A stretch of 64,000 nucleotides of DNA from [Scytonema hofmanni] UTEX 2349 (GTDB lineage Bacteria > Cyanobacteriota > Cyanobacteriia > Cyanobacteriales > Nostocaceae), in the NCBI RefSeq assembly GCF_000582685.1, contig NZ_KK073768.1, positions 3,013,712-3,077,711 of the forward strand. The letters are read 5' to 3'. Each line of letters starts with the position of its first letter. Position 1 is the first letter of the stretch. The notes under the pieces were generated by a model. That model was not told the origin of the DNA and did not search any database. It saw only the letters and a program-made list of their open reading frames with translations. The translations under genes and the position numbers were made by a program. This document shows positions 23,822 to 32,130 of this stretch, piece after piece.

Positions 23822-24640
23822 TTAGTTGTGGTGATGATGGTAGCGACTGAAAAGAGGACTGTATGTTGCTAACAGATTTTCTGGGGATAAAGCAATTTCT
23901 GGCTTTCCAGTACAAACAATAGTTTGATTAAGACAAAGAACGCGATCGCAATGCCGACTTACCATATCAATATCATGAGAAATCTGCAACACCGTCCAAC
24001 CCTCTTCCTGCTTTAATTCATTCAGCAAAGCATAAAAATCCGCCACACCTTGCATATCGACTCCAGCAAAAGCTTCATCTAATATCAAAAGTCTCCTTGG
24101 TATCACTAAGCAATAAGCTAGCAACACTCGCTTTAATTGACCACCGCTAAGAGTACCAATAGCTTGATTTCGGACATGGTAAGCATCCGTTCTTTGCAAA
24201 GCTTCTATTACTGCTACTGATTTTTCCGAATCTTGTTTCCACAACCTATGAAAAAATGACTTGTCCCCTTGTCCCCTTGTCCCCTTGTCGTCCCTCCTAT
24301 CCCCCCTGTCCCCTTTTTTCACCCATCCTAGTCCTACCAATTCACTAACAGAAATCGGAAAACTGCGGTCAAATATAAAATTTTGCGGCATATAACCCAA
24401 CTGATGACGTAAATGCCCTAACCTTGTAATTGGGCGACCAAATATTTCAATTGTGCCACTACTGCGCGGAATCAAATCTAAAATCGCTTGGACTAAAGTA
24501 CTTTTACCCGCACCATTGGGACCAACTATAGCTGTATTTGTTTGTGGCAATAATTCAAAAGAAACATCTCTCACGGCAGTTGTTTTGCCTTGATATACAG
24601 TTAATCCGTCTACTTTTAAAACAGGAATGTTATTAGTCAT
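23822..24640 (-). CDS. znuC: Zinc ABC transporter ATPase with low-complexity insertion
   Basis: The 272-residue ATPase has Walker A GPNGAGKST, signature LSGGQLKR, Walker B LLILDEAFAGVD and switch ISHDID. Between the Q-loop region and the signature, at about residues 108-128, lies a hydrophilic insert GDRGDRRDDKGTRGQGDK. It is encoded by the same GGGGACAAGG-type tandem repeat found between genes elsewhere in this window, so repeat DNA entered the coding region in frame. The insert lies in the helical subdomain and may be tolerated. The gene follows znuA by 85 bp. Confidence 0.92.
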   Translation of the reverse strand: MTNNIPVLKVDGLTVYQGKTTAVRDVSFELLPQTNTAIVGPNGAGKSTLVQAILDLIPRSSGTIEIFGRPITRLGHLRHQLGYMPQNFIFDRSFPISVSELVGLGWVKKGDRGDRRDDKGTRGQGDKSFFHRLWKQDSEKSVAVIEALQRTDAYHVRNQAIGTLSGGQLKRVLLAYCLVIPRRLLILDEAFAGVDMQGVADFYALLNELKQEEGWTVLQISHDIDMVSRHCDRVLCLNQTIVCTGKPEIALSPENLLATYSPLFSRYHHHHN

Positions 24641-24698
24641 TAGTTATTAGTCCATTGTCTGAATGTTATTAACAGGCACAATACTTTTTAACTCCTAA

Positions 24699-24725
24699 TT
24701 TGTAGAGACGCGAAATTTCGCGTCT
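24699..24725. repeat. GTAGAGACG palindromic repeat
   Basis: GTAGAGACGCGAAA followed by its near complement TTTCGCGTCTTT lies between znuA and znuC. It could attenuate transcription or protect the znuA transcript end. Confidence 0.6.
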
Positions 24726-25712
24726 TTATTTGCAAGCAGTTTCTAAAGTTTGCAAATTAGCTTTCATCGCTTCAAAATAATATTGTGGATCTGTTTTACC
24801 AGTCTCCAAAGAATCCAGCGGACGTAAAGTCAAATTCAAATCTTTAGAAAGACTAGATAGCAATCTATTATCTACTCCTGGTTCGCTAAATAAAGTTTTA
24901 ACTTTGTACTTTTTTACTGCATTAACTGCGTTTTGCACATCTCCTGGTGTAAGTTGATCTTCTGGAATTTCTACTACAGCAAGCTGTTTTAGTTTATAGC
25001 GTTGTGCTAAGTATGGATATGCATCATGGAAGGTGACAAAGGTACAATTAGGAGTCTTTTCTAAAGTCTGTTCAAATTCGTTATTTAAACTTTCTAATTG
25101 TTTAATATAATTTGCTGTATTCGCTTCATAAGTAGCTTTATTTGCCGGGTCAGCAACTATTAAACCATCGCGAATATTGATAACTTGCTGTTTAGCCAAA
25201 ACTGGATCTAACCAGACGTGGGGATTTCTCTCAGCGTGTTCGTGTTCTTCTTTCGTGGTTTTTTCTACCGGAGAAATTTCATTTAAAGGTTTAATATTTT
25301 TGCTGGCATCAATTTGAGCTAATTTAGGATTTTGGGCATTTTTTACTGTATTTTCGAGAAATTCTTCTAAACCCAAGCCATTTTTTACCAATACATTTGC
25401 AGTTGCGATCGCTTTCACGTTGTTCGGTGTAGCTTGGTATTCATGCACCTCCGTACCCGGAGGCAGTAAAATTTCTACATCTGCTACATCTCCAGTCACC
25501 GCTTTGGTAAATATATACATCGGTAAAAACGTTGTCACTATCTTTGTTTTGCCTCTTTGCCAAGATGTAGCCTCTTGTATTTTCGGTGATTTAACTGAAC
25601 TTGTTGCCTGATTTGTGTTTGCTTGGCTACATCCTGCAAGGGTCAGCAGTAATAAAGCAACAAAAGACAAAATGCTGCTGCCTGTTTTATTTACTACACG
25701 ATTCGAGAACAC
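24726..25712 (-). CDS. znuA: Zinc ABC transporter substrate-binding lipoprotein
   Basis: From a GTG at 25712 (GGGG eight bases upstream) this gives about 328 residues. A TTG 13 codons earlier is the alternative. A lipoprotein signal ends in the lipobox LTLAGC. ZnuA features include TFLPMYIFTKAVTGD, LLPPGTEVHEYQATPNN, a short His/Glu loop EEHEHAERNPHVWLDP (shorter than in many ZnuA proteins), TFHDAYPYLAQRY and LFSEPGVDNRLL. Histidines in HEYQ, NPHVWLDP and FHDAY are the expected metal ligands. It is preceded by a Fur/Zur-like palindrome. Confidence 0.92.
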   Translation of the reverse strand: MFSNRVVNKTGSSILSFVALLLLTLAGCSQANTNQATSSVKSPKIQEATSWQRGKTKIVTTFLPMYIFTKAVTGDVADVEILLPPGTEVHEYQATPNNVKAIATANVLVKNGLGLEEFLENTVKNAQNPKLAQIDASKNIKPLNEISPVEKTTKEEHEHAERNPHVWLDPVLAKQQVINIRDGLIVADPANKATYEANTANYIKQLESLNNEFEQTLEKTPNCTFVTFHDAYPYLAQRYKLKQLAVVEIPEDQLTPGDVQNAVNAVKKYKVKTLFSEPGVDNRLLSSLSKDLNLTLRPLDSLETGKTDPQYYFEAMKANLQTLETACK

Positions 25713-25770
25713 TGTTTTTTCCCCTTTTAAAAGACGCTTGCGTATTGACAATGAGACTTATTCTATCTCA

Positions 25771-25794
25771 GAATGAGAATAATAATTCTCATTC
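25771..25794. promoter_or_regulatory. Fur/Zur-like palindromic operator upstream of znuA
   Basis: Perfect 10-bp arms GAATGAGAAT and ATTCTCATTC are separated by AATA. They lie 59-82 bases upstream of the znuA start and between znuA and the divergent porin gene. A-T-rich dyads of this type are typical binding sites of Fur-family regulators, including Zur. Which regulator binds is inference. Confidence 0.7.
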
Positions 25795-25829
25795 TCGGTA
25801 TGTTTGCAATATATTTAAAAGAGCGATGG

Positions 25830-26065
25830 CTCTGCCAAAGCATTCTCTACGAGACGCTCCGCATAGCTTGCTTCCCGCAGGGTACGGCTAACGCGCCAAA
25901 GTCTGCTATCTATATATTTGCAATAGCATAATGCCGCTTCTCCTCTGGCTTTACTTCAAGTTCGCTTGATTACTTATTAAAACCGAAGAACCCCACCCCG
26001 CCAAAGCTACGCTTTTGCTCCCCTCCCCGTTCACGGGGAGGGGCTGGGGGTGGGGTGCAATAACT
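25830..26065. repeat. Dispersed repeats between znuA and the porin gene
   Basis: Two repeat types lie here: a GAGACGCTCCGCATAGCTTG type palindromic repeat near 25850, and at about 25990-26060 a CCCCACCCCG ... GGGGTGGGGT inverted pair containing CTCCCCGTTCACGGGGAG. No gene is visible. Confidence 0.6.
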
Positions 26066-26217
26066 GCGGGAATTATAACTAATTATCCGAACTTGATATT
26101 ACTTCAAGAGTAATAATTTTTTATTATTAAAAATCTGTTAATCTGATAAATTAATTGAGAAGACTTTTTAATAAGACAAGCTGTCATAGAAAGACAGTAG
26201 TAGGTGTGAGCAAAAAA

Positions 26218-27867
26218 ATGAAAACAGTATGGAAGTCTTTGTTGGCTACTCCAGCAGTGTTCGGTGCGATGCTATTTGTTGGTTCTGGAGCTATGGGAGG
26301 AGAAACTTCAACCACTTGGGAAATAACTGACCCGCTAGTGAGTGAGAGTAACACCGAAGACCAAAAGATGTCACAAGTGAACTCAGTTTCTCAGCTTTCA
26401 GATGTCAAACCCACAGACTGGGCATTCCAAGCGTTGCAATCGTTGGTAGAACGATATGGCTGTATTGCAGGATACCCGAATGGCACATATCGCGGTAATC
26501 GAGCGATGACAAGGTATGAGTTTGCGGCTGGTTTGAATGCTTGTTTAGATCGAGTTAACGAACTAATCGCTACAGCTACAACTGATTTGGTAACAAAAGA
26601 AGATTTAGCCACATTGCAAAGATTGCAAGAGCAATTTGCTGCGGAATTGGCTACTCTGCGTGGTCGTGTGGATGCAGTAGAAGCAAAAACTGCCGAGTTA
26701 GAAGCCAATCAATTTTCTACCACAACTAAACTAAGTGGTGAAGTTGTCGCTGTTGTCAGCGATGTTTTGGGGGGAAGAAGAGTTAATGATGAGAGAATTG
26801 AAGAGCAAAATACAACACTGGGAGCGCGGGTACGTATAGAATTTAATACTAGCTTCACAGGCAAAGATGAACTTTTTACCAGAATCCAGACTAATAATAT
26901 TGTCAGCCCTAACATTCGCACACCAGAGGGTAGTCTATTTTTTGGCGAAACTAGTGCAGATGCTAGCAATGATGCTTTCATTGATGCATTGTATTATAAA
27001 TTTCCCATTGGCGAAAAGACACAGGTGATTGTTCTTGCCAATGCCGGTGCAGCAGACGACATTACTAATACTGTGAATATCTTTGATGGAGATGGTGGAT
27101 CTGGTGCTTTATCGAGCTTTGGTGTGCGTAACTCAATTTATTACCATCTGGATGGTGCGGGGTTGGGAATAAATCAAGAGTTCGGTGATAAGTTATCTCT
27201 TTCGTTAGGGTATTTAGGAAGTACAGCTAATGATCCGACTTCTGATAATGGTTTGTTCAATGGACCTTATGGAGCGTTGGCACAGCTAACATTTAAACCA
27301 AGCGATCGCTTTACCATTGGCTTTACTTACATCAATGCCTACAATCAAGAGTTGGGTACTGGCAGCAATCGGGCAAATCCGATATCATTCCTGGGATCTC
27401 AACTTGTTGCTCCTCCTGCTGTTACGGGAGAACCCGGTGAAGTGAATGTACCGTTTGCGAGTAATTCCTACGGTATAGAAGCATCGTTAGGTCTGAGCGA
27501 TAAATTTGTTTTGGGTGGTTGGGTAGGCTACACTAACGCACGCAATTTATCCACTGAGGGAGGATTAGTTGACCGGGGAGAACTTGATATTTGGAATTGG
27601 GCAGTAACTTTGGGATTCCCAGACTTGGGTAAAAAAGGCAATTTAGCTGGTATCATTTTTGGGATGGAACCAAAAGTAACAGGTTCCAGCATCAATGAAA
27701 TCTCCAGAGACAGAGATACTTCATATCACATTGAAGCTTTCTACCAGTATCAAGTGAGCGACAATATCTCTATCACCCCAGGAGTAATTTGGTTAACAGC
27801 GCCAGATCATAACAATAATAACGATGATGTTGTGATTGGTGCCTTGAGAACCACCTTCACCTTCTAA
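26218..27867 (+). CDS. SLH-domain outer-membrane porin (OprB-type)
   Basis: From the ATG at 26218 this is a 549-residue protein; a GTG at 26206 is possible. It has a signal peptide, one S-layer homology domain (SDVKPTDWAFQALQSLVERYGCIAGYPNGTYRGNRAMTRYEFAAGLNACLDRV, shown here as the reader's landmark between about 70 and 125), a coiled coil (LQEQFAAELATLRGRVDAVEAK) and a C-terminal beta-barrel ending in F. This is the cyanobacterial porin type. Divergence from znuA across a Fur/Zur-like dyad suggests metal-responsive expression. Confidence 0.9.
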   Translation: MKTVWKSLLATPAVFGAMLFVGSGAMGGETSTTWEITDPLVSESNTEDQKMSQVNSVSQLSDVKPTDWAFQALQSLVERYGCIAGYPNGTYRGNRAMTRYEFAAGLNACLDRVNELIATATTDLVTKEDLATLQRLQEQFAAELATLRGRVDAVEAKTAELEANQFSTTTKLSGEVVAVVSDVLGGRRVNDERIEEQNTTLGARVRIEFNTSFTGKDELFTRIQTNNIVSPNIRTPEGSLFFGETSADASNDAFIDALYYKFPIGEKTQVIVLANAGAADDITNTVNIFDGDGGSGALSSFGVRNSIYYHLDGAGLGINQEFGDKLSLSLGYLGSTANDPTSDNGLFNGPYGALAQLTFKPSDRFTIGFTYINAYNQELGTGSNRANPISFLGSQLVAPPAVTGEPGEVNVPFASNSYGIEASLGLSDKFVLGGWVGYTNARNLSTEGGLVDRGELDIWNWAVTLGFPDLGKKGNLAGIIFGMEPKVTGSSINEISRDRDTSYHIEAFYQYQVSDNISITPGVIWLTAPDHNNNNDDVVIGALRTTFTF

Positions 27868-27883
27868 GCCGAAAAATCTTCTT

Positions 27884-27911
27884 GTAGGGGCAATTCATGA
27901 ATTGCCCCTAC
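27884..27911. terminator. Perfect 28-bp palindrome after the porin gene
   Basis: GTAGGGGCAATTCA is followed directly by its complement. It lies 17 bases after the stop. There is no T-run, so it may be a dispersed repeat that also stabilises the transcript end. Confidence 0.6.
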
Positions 27912-28132
27912 TTCAATTCAAGGTTTTGGTGAGATGAGTGCGTAAGTCCTGTATACTTAAAAATATTATTATTTAGTATTTTTTATTACTTGATTATTCT
28001 ATATCTAAGTAAAGTCCACCATTTTCAAACCCTGTCAGGAGGAAGAAAAAGAAAATCTATTGTGGATTTAACGGAGTAGTTGTGGAACGACAAGAAACAA
28101 AAGTAGCTTTTAGAAAAACACGGATATAAAAA

Positions 28133-28160
28133 AAAGACCAGCCTCCCACAGCTGGTCTTT
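28133..28160. terminator. Hairpin terminator in the porin-rqcH gap
   Basis: AAAGACCAGC pairs perfectly with GCTGGTCTTT across an 8-base loop, with A-rich sequence on the left and an A/T run on the right. It could stop transcripts from both sides. The rest of 27912-28412 shows only a solo GTGCGTAAGTCC element end (about 27939) and short G-rich repeats (28339-28382). Confidence 0.7.
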
Positions 28161-28412
28161 AAAATGTTTTAACGTTGTCTTCTCAAAAGAGTTAATCCGA
28201 ATTGCGCGTTCCCAAAACTTGACGAGCAATCTTTCTTCACAATATTGTAGCAGTCAACACACTTTTTTTATTGCGATTTAATAAAAAAAGATAAGAAAAA
28301 AACAATCAGCCTCTATCTTTAAGAATAATTCAATGGATATTGGGGGAGTGGGGGAGTGGGAGACAAGGGGACAAGGAGATGATTCTTATCGATTACCAAT
28401 TACCAATGCCCA

Positions 28413-30137
28413 TTACTTATTGACTAATTGCGGTTGTCCCCAAAGGATGCGCTCTTGTTTATAAATGGCAATTCCCGGTTTGGCTCCTTTGGGTTTATAA
28501 ACGTGCTTTGGCTCAGTATAGACTACAGGTGCTTGATCGGTTTGACGAGCGCGACTGTAGTATACAGCAAGATTGGCGGTAAATTGCAAATCAGCTTCTT
28601 CTGGCACAGCACCGGGTTCTAAACGTAGTAGAACATGGCTACCGGGAATTTCTTGAGCATGAAACCACAAATCATAATCGCCGGCGACACGAAACGTTAG
28701 ATAATCATTTTGGCGATTGTTGCGACCAATTAAGATTTCAAAACCGCTGGGAGTGCGGTAACGATGAAAGTTAGTGCTAGCAGCTTCATTAGAAGTGCGG
28801 TTGCGGTATTCTGGATCTTCTAGATACTTTTGTCCAATCAGTTCTTCGCGGATTTCGTCTAAAGCTTCTAAATCTTCTATCGTTTGATACTTGTCTATTT
28901 GCGCGATCGCATCTTCTACTTGTTCTAAATATCCAATTTCACCATTGACTTCTGCTAGCAACGGTTCTACAGCATTTTTGACACGTTTGAGTTTTTGATG
29001 CTGTTTGTAAAGGCTTTGGGCATTCTGCACTGCATTTTTATCGGGTTGAAGTGCGATCGCTACAGGTTTACCATTCTCAAAGTCTGCAAGGGTAATTTCC
29101 TTCATCCCTGGTTCCCATTCTTGCAGATACGCCATTAATAAATCAGCTTTTTGGCGATATTCATCGGCTTGCTCTGATTGTTGCAAGCGTTTTTTAAATG
29201 TATCAGCCTTCAGCCGTAATTTTGCCAAAATATTATTTAGCTTCTGAGTCAGCTGATGGCGGAGTTGAGAAAATACCTGTTGATTGATTTCGTCTGTATA
29301 ATAGCGGTAAACTAATTCTTGGATATCTTTGACTGGTGCAACTCCACCCCAACCCATTACAGTGTATCCATTATTTGTCCAAGCTGGGTGAAATTTTTGC
29401 TCCTCCAAAGCTTGTAACCATTCTTGCCAGCGCTGAAATAATCTTTGCCAATCGTCGGGTTGCAAGGTATCGGTTGCGGCTTCTGGATCTAACGAAGCTA
29501 CCTGTAACATAGTATCTAACAGTGCTGCACTCAAACCGCTATAACTTTTGAGTAACTGACGCTTGATCGCTCCTGGTACTAAGCTGACTCGTTCTTGCCA
29601 GCGTTGTTGAGATTCGCTCAAATTGGGGGTAGTATTAGTAAGTTTGGGTGGAATTTCGTAAAATTGTCCAGTTTGAATTGGACGGACAGTAGATTGTTGC
29701 TGACTAACTTGATGTGCGGCAGTGATAATTTCATTCTTGGCATCAGTGAGGATGACATTGCTATATTTGCCCATGATTTCAGCATACAGGTGATATAATG
29801 CGGTTTCACCTGGACGACGAGCAAACTGCAAATTAATCACACGTTCCCAAGGTGCGATCGCTTCAATTGCAACCAGCGCTAAACCACCTAATTGATGGAC
29901 TAATTGTTGACTAAATGTAAATGTATCAGGTTTTCTGGGTGGCGGATCGCCAATACAAATATGAGCAGCTTGAGGATGCCAAGAAATCTCTAGCCAACCT
30001 CGATGTTTTAAGGTGCGTAATGCCACAGCAATAGTATAGCGATCGCGCTGATGAACTTGCTCTAGGCGTGATGGTAGCCAGTTAGCGCGGATTTCGCTAC
30101 AAGCAGCTGTGAGAGTGGTAAAGTCAACTGGTTGCAA
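28413..30137 (-). CDS. rqcH: NFACT family protein (RqcH/Rqc2-like)
   Basis: The 574-residue protein has the NFACT-N domain with the QLARRPGETALYHLYAEIMGKYSNVIL-like segment, a helix-hairpin-helix region, a long coiled coil (about 280-420, LRLKADTFKKRLQQSEQADEYRQ), and the C-terminal NFACT-R domain with FEILIGRNNRQNDYLTFRVA, DLWFHAQEIPGSHVLLRL and YYSRARQ. RqcH binds obstructed 50S subunits and adds C-terminal alanine tails that mark nascent chains for degradation. Older annotations call it fibronectin-binding protein. It is alone, with the decayed region 30138-30779 upstream. Confidence 0.92.
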   Translation of the reverse strand: MQPVDFTTLTAACSEIRANWLPSRLEQVHQRDRYTIAVALRTLKHRGWLEISWHPQAAHICIGDPPPRKPDTFTFSQQLVHQLGGLALVAIEAIAPWERVINLQFARRPGETALYHLYAEIMGKYSNVILTDAKNEIITAAHQVSQQQSTVRPIQTGQFYEIPPKLTNTTPNLSESQQRWQERVSLVPGAIKRQLLKSYSGLSAALLDTMLQVASLDPEAATDTLQPDDWQRLFQRWQEWLQALEEQKFHPAWTNNGYTVMGWGGVAPVKDIQELVYRYYTDEINQQVFSQLRHQLTQKLNNILAKLRLKADTFKKRLQQSEQADEYRQKADLLMAYLQEWEPGMKEITLADFENGKPVAIALQPDKNAVQNAQSLYKQHQKLKRVKNAVEPLLAEVNGEIGYLEQVEDAIAQIDKYQTIEDLEALDEIREELIGQKYLEDPEYRNRTSNEAASTNFHRYRTPSGFEILIGRNNRQNDYLTFRVAGDYDLWFHAQEIPGSHVLLRLEPGAVPEEADLQFTANLAVYYSRARQTDQAPVVYTEPKHVYKPKGAKPGIAIYKQERILWGQPQLVNK

Positions 30138-30224
30138 AGCGATTAATTATTGACATTCAAGTGTTGGCGATCGCTATGCTTCTATTTTCATCTAGTCAAA
30201 GCATAGCAGACCTCAACTATCATA

Positions 30225-30320
30225 GCGGTTACTTGGTTCGCAGCAAAAACAAGAAGTTATCGAATGGCTGGAAACGAAAGCACATTGGACTTTAACTGAA
30301 TTAGAATACCATTACTTTTA
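30225..30320 (+). pseudogene. IS630-like transposase fragment
   Basis: The plus strand reads RLLGSQQKQEVIEWLETKAH followed by WTLTELEYHY. This resembles the N-terminal helix-turn-helix region of IS630-type transposases (Q-x-x-E-V-x-x-W-L-x-T-x-x-x-W-T-L-x-E-L). Neither start nor catalytic part is present. Confidence 0.4.
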
Positions 30321-30712
30321 CGCTGGATTGTGCCGCTGCTCCAAATGCTCACGAAGTATTATGTCAATTTCTGGGTCATCTAAACTTTTCGGTGGTGGAT
30401 ACACCTTTGCCTCAGGGTTTTTAAATCTTTCAACGTAAATTGAAAACGCTTCGTCATCTTCCCTATGCTCAAGGATATATTTAGGACTTACGCATTGACA
30501 GAAAAGCCAAAATGACAGGTATAGTTTTCAAGGCTTCTAGCTAGATTTTTCAATTGATTATTGCGATCGCCAACAATCATAAGTGACATTCAAACGCCTG
30601 GAACAACGTATTTACGTTAATACACAAGATAGTGGTTTTGTACAGTGCGTAAGTTCTATAACAGTCAAGTCGCTTCTGTTTCAGGGACTTGCCGCAACGC
30701 TGCAATTAAAAA
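30318..30712 (-). pseudogene. Small gene interrupted by a miniature element
   Basis: The minus strand between 30318 and 30483 reads KYILEHREDDEAFSIYVERF, then KNPEAKVYPPPKSLDD and PEIDIILREHLEQRHNPA before a stop. At its 5' end it meets the element at 30484-30656. Removing the element and one TA joins it in frame to QRCGKSLKQKRLDCY at 30659-30712, after which a TTG is the only possible start. The protein is not recognised. Confidence 0.5.
30482..30658. mobile_element. TA-flanked miniature element (GGACTTACGCA ends)
   Basis: A 173-bp element (30484-30656) begins GGACTTACGCA and ends TGCGTAAGTTC, an inverted repeat with one mismatch, with TA on both sides. TA duplication fits mobilisation by an IS630/Tc1-type transposase. 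Copies with the same ends lie at 37611-37700 and 58211-58424. Confidence 0.75.
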
Positions 30713-30779
30713 CTTAAAAAAAGCAATCGCCAACTTTTCTTTAAGGGCGATCGCTTTACACTAAAATAGTTCACCTTGA

Positions 30780-31154
30780 TTAACTTGCCATTGCAACCGA
30801 CTTTTTGCGCGAAGGACGCTTGCGGTCTGATTTTTTCTTCAATCCCACCGCTTGAGCTTGATCGCTATCTGATCCATATTGCCCCCGCACGACTTCTTTC
30901 ATCGCTAAAACAGCATTATGAAATTCCCATTCTGCTAATCGGGCAGCATCAGCAGCAGCACGATATATAGCTAGTTTCTCGGTTTCGGTTTGTTGAGAAA
31001 TCAACATCGCCTGATAAGCTTGCTGTAAGTTAGCATTAGAGGCATCAGCACGGGTTGTGTTATAGGTGCTGACGGTTTGCAAACCGTGCAATGAGTCAAT
31101 ATCTTGACTAATAGTTTGAGAGCGCAAACGGTTTGTTGTATTTTGGGGAGCCAT
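30780..31154 (-). CDS. Hypothetical protein with helical core and basic tail
   Basis: From the ATG at 31154 this gives 124 residues (an upstream ATG 13 codons earlier is less likely). The centre is helical and alanine-rich (SNANLQQAYQAMLISQQTETEKL), followed by AAADAARLAEWEFHNAVLAMKEVVRGQYG. The tail LKKKSDRKRPSRKKS is strongly basic, suggesting nucleic-acid binding. No family is recognised. Confidence 0.6.
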   Translation of the reverse strand: MAPQNTTNRLRSQTISQDIDSLHGLQTVSTYNTTRADASNANLQQAYQAMLISQQTETEKLAIYRAAADAARLAEWEFHNAVLAMKEVVRGQYGSDSDQAQAVGLKKKSDRKRPSRKKSVAMAS

Positions 31155-31255
31155 ACATGCATACTTAGTAAATTGTATATTTAATGTACCCATTGCAACA
31201 AAAAAAATAACAGAAAGGTGAAATTTTCAGATAGGGCAAGGTTAGAAAGGTTGAT

Positions 31256-31460
31256 TTAACATAACGGACCGACGTATTGGCATAACGGACTGACGTATTG
31301 GCATAACGGACTGACGTATTGGCATAACGGACTGACGTATTGGCATAACGGACCGACGTATTGGCATAACGGACCGACGTATTGGCATAACGGACTGACG
31401 TATTGGCATAACGGACTGACGTATTGGCATAACGAACCGACGTATTGGCATAACGGAGTG
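31256..31460. repeat. 21-bp tandem repeat array, about ten copies
   Basis: The unit ATTGGCATAACGGACTGACGT repeats head to tail with few substitutions (CT to CC, one GGA to GAA). Because 21 is divisible by three, every frame is open and gives a heptapeptide repeat (SVRYANT on the minus strand), but no convincing gene signals accompany it. There are no spacers, so it is not a CRISPR array. Confidence 0.9.
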
Positions 31461-31524
31461 ATGCAATTACAAAACCGCGTCTACGCACTAATTGGTGAGT
31501 AGTACGTAGACGCGGAGAGTCTGT

Positions 31525-32130
31525 TTACTGAATAAACTTGTTCAGTTCCTGCACTAACAGATGCACTGTTGTTGATGGATTGTCTTTCTCTGGATTGTGA
31601 GGATCGTATTGTTTGAGAAGTTTTTCAGCATTTCTAATAGCAAAAGATTGCTTCTCAAGTAGCTCATCATAAATCATTTCGCTATTCTTCTGATATTTAC
31701 GACCAAGTAAAGAAGTTAGCTTCCGAAGATAATCACTTCGAGGAATACCAGTATTGAGAAATTCAAAATGCAGGACATACCATAGTTCAAACGCTTCATT
31801 AGAATAAGCTACTTTAAATTTTTGATCATTAGCATTATTAATAGCATTATTAAAATCTTCTTTAGTCCAAGAATTACGATCAAAAACACACCAAACCTGA
31901 TCGTAATCATCTTGCTGATTTAGTTCCTTTGCGCTTTCAACTAATTTGCTTGGATTCTCTCCCCTACCCTGCACATTTATTTCAGCGACATCTTTAGAAA
32001 CACGAAAACTCCTAAAGTAGTTAGGTTCGGTTTTTGCTCCTTCACATACAATCAAGAATCTCTGCCTGATTTCCCTAGTATTAACTTTTCGTTCGTGATA
32101 TCCACGATAGTTTTCCTTTTTTCTAGGCAT
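31525..32130 (-). CDS. rloB: RloB-like TOPRIM-fold protein (AbiL-type defence partner)
   Basis: The 201-residue protein shows the RloB pattern: FLIVCEGAKTEPNYFRSF (TOPRIM glutamate), VWCVFDRNSW (acidic strand end) and YSNEAFELWYVLHF. It is a putative nuclease module. It is encoded directly after an RloA-type ATPase with an 8-bp overlap. ATPase plus RloB pairs occur in abortive-infection systems of the AbiL/RloAB group, related in concept to PARIS and OLD systems. The ATPase probably senses and activates this subunit; that mechanism is inference. Confidence 0.88.
   Translation of the reverse strand: MPRKKENYRGYHERKVNTREIRQRFLIVCEGAKTEPNYFRSFRVSKDVAEINVQGRGENPSKLVESAKELNQQDDYDQVWCVFDRNSWTKEDFNNAINNANDQKFKVAYSNEAFELWYVLHFEFLNTGIPRSDYLRKLTSLLGRKYQKNSEMIYDELLEKQSFAIRNAEKLLKQYDPHNPEKDNPSTTVHLLVQELNKFIQ

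Noticed and set aside
31165..31488. A 107-codon minus-strand frame of heptapeptide repeats (SVRYANT)
   Set aside because: It is wholly explained by the 21-bp tandem array, which keeps all frames open. There is no ribosome-binding site or non-repetitive domain.
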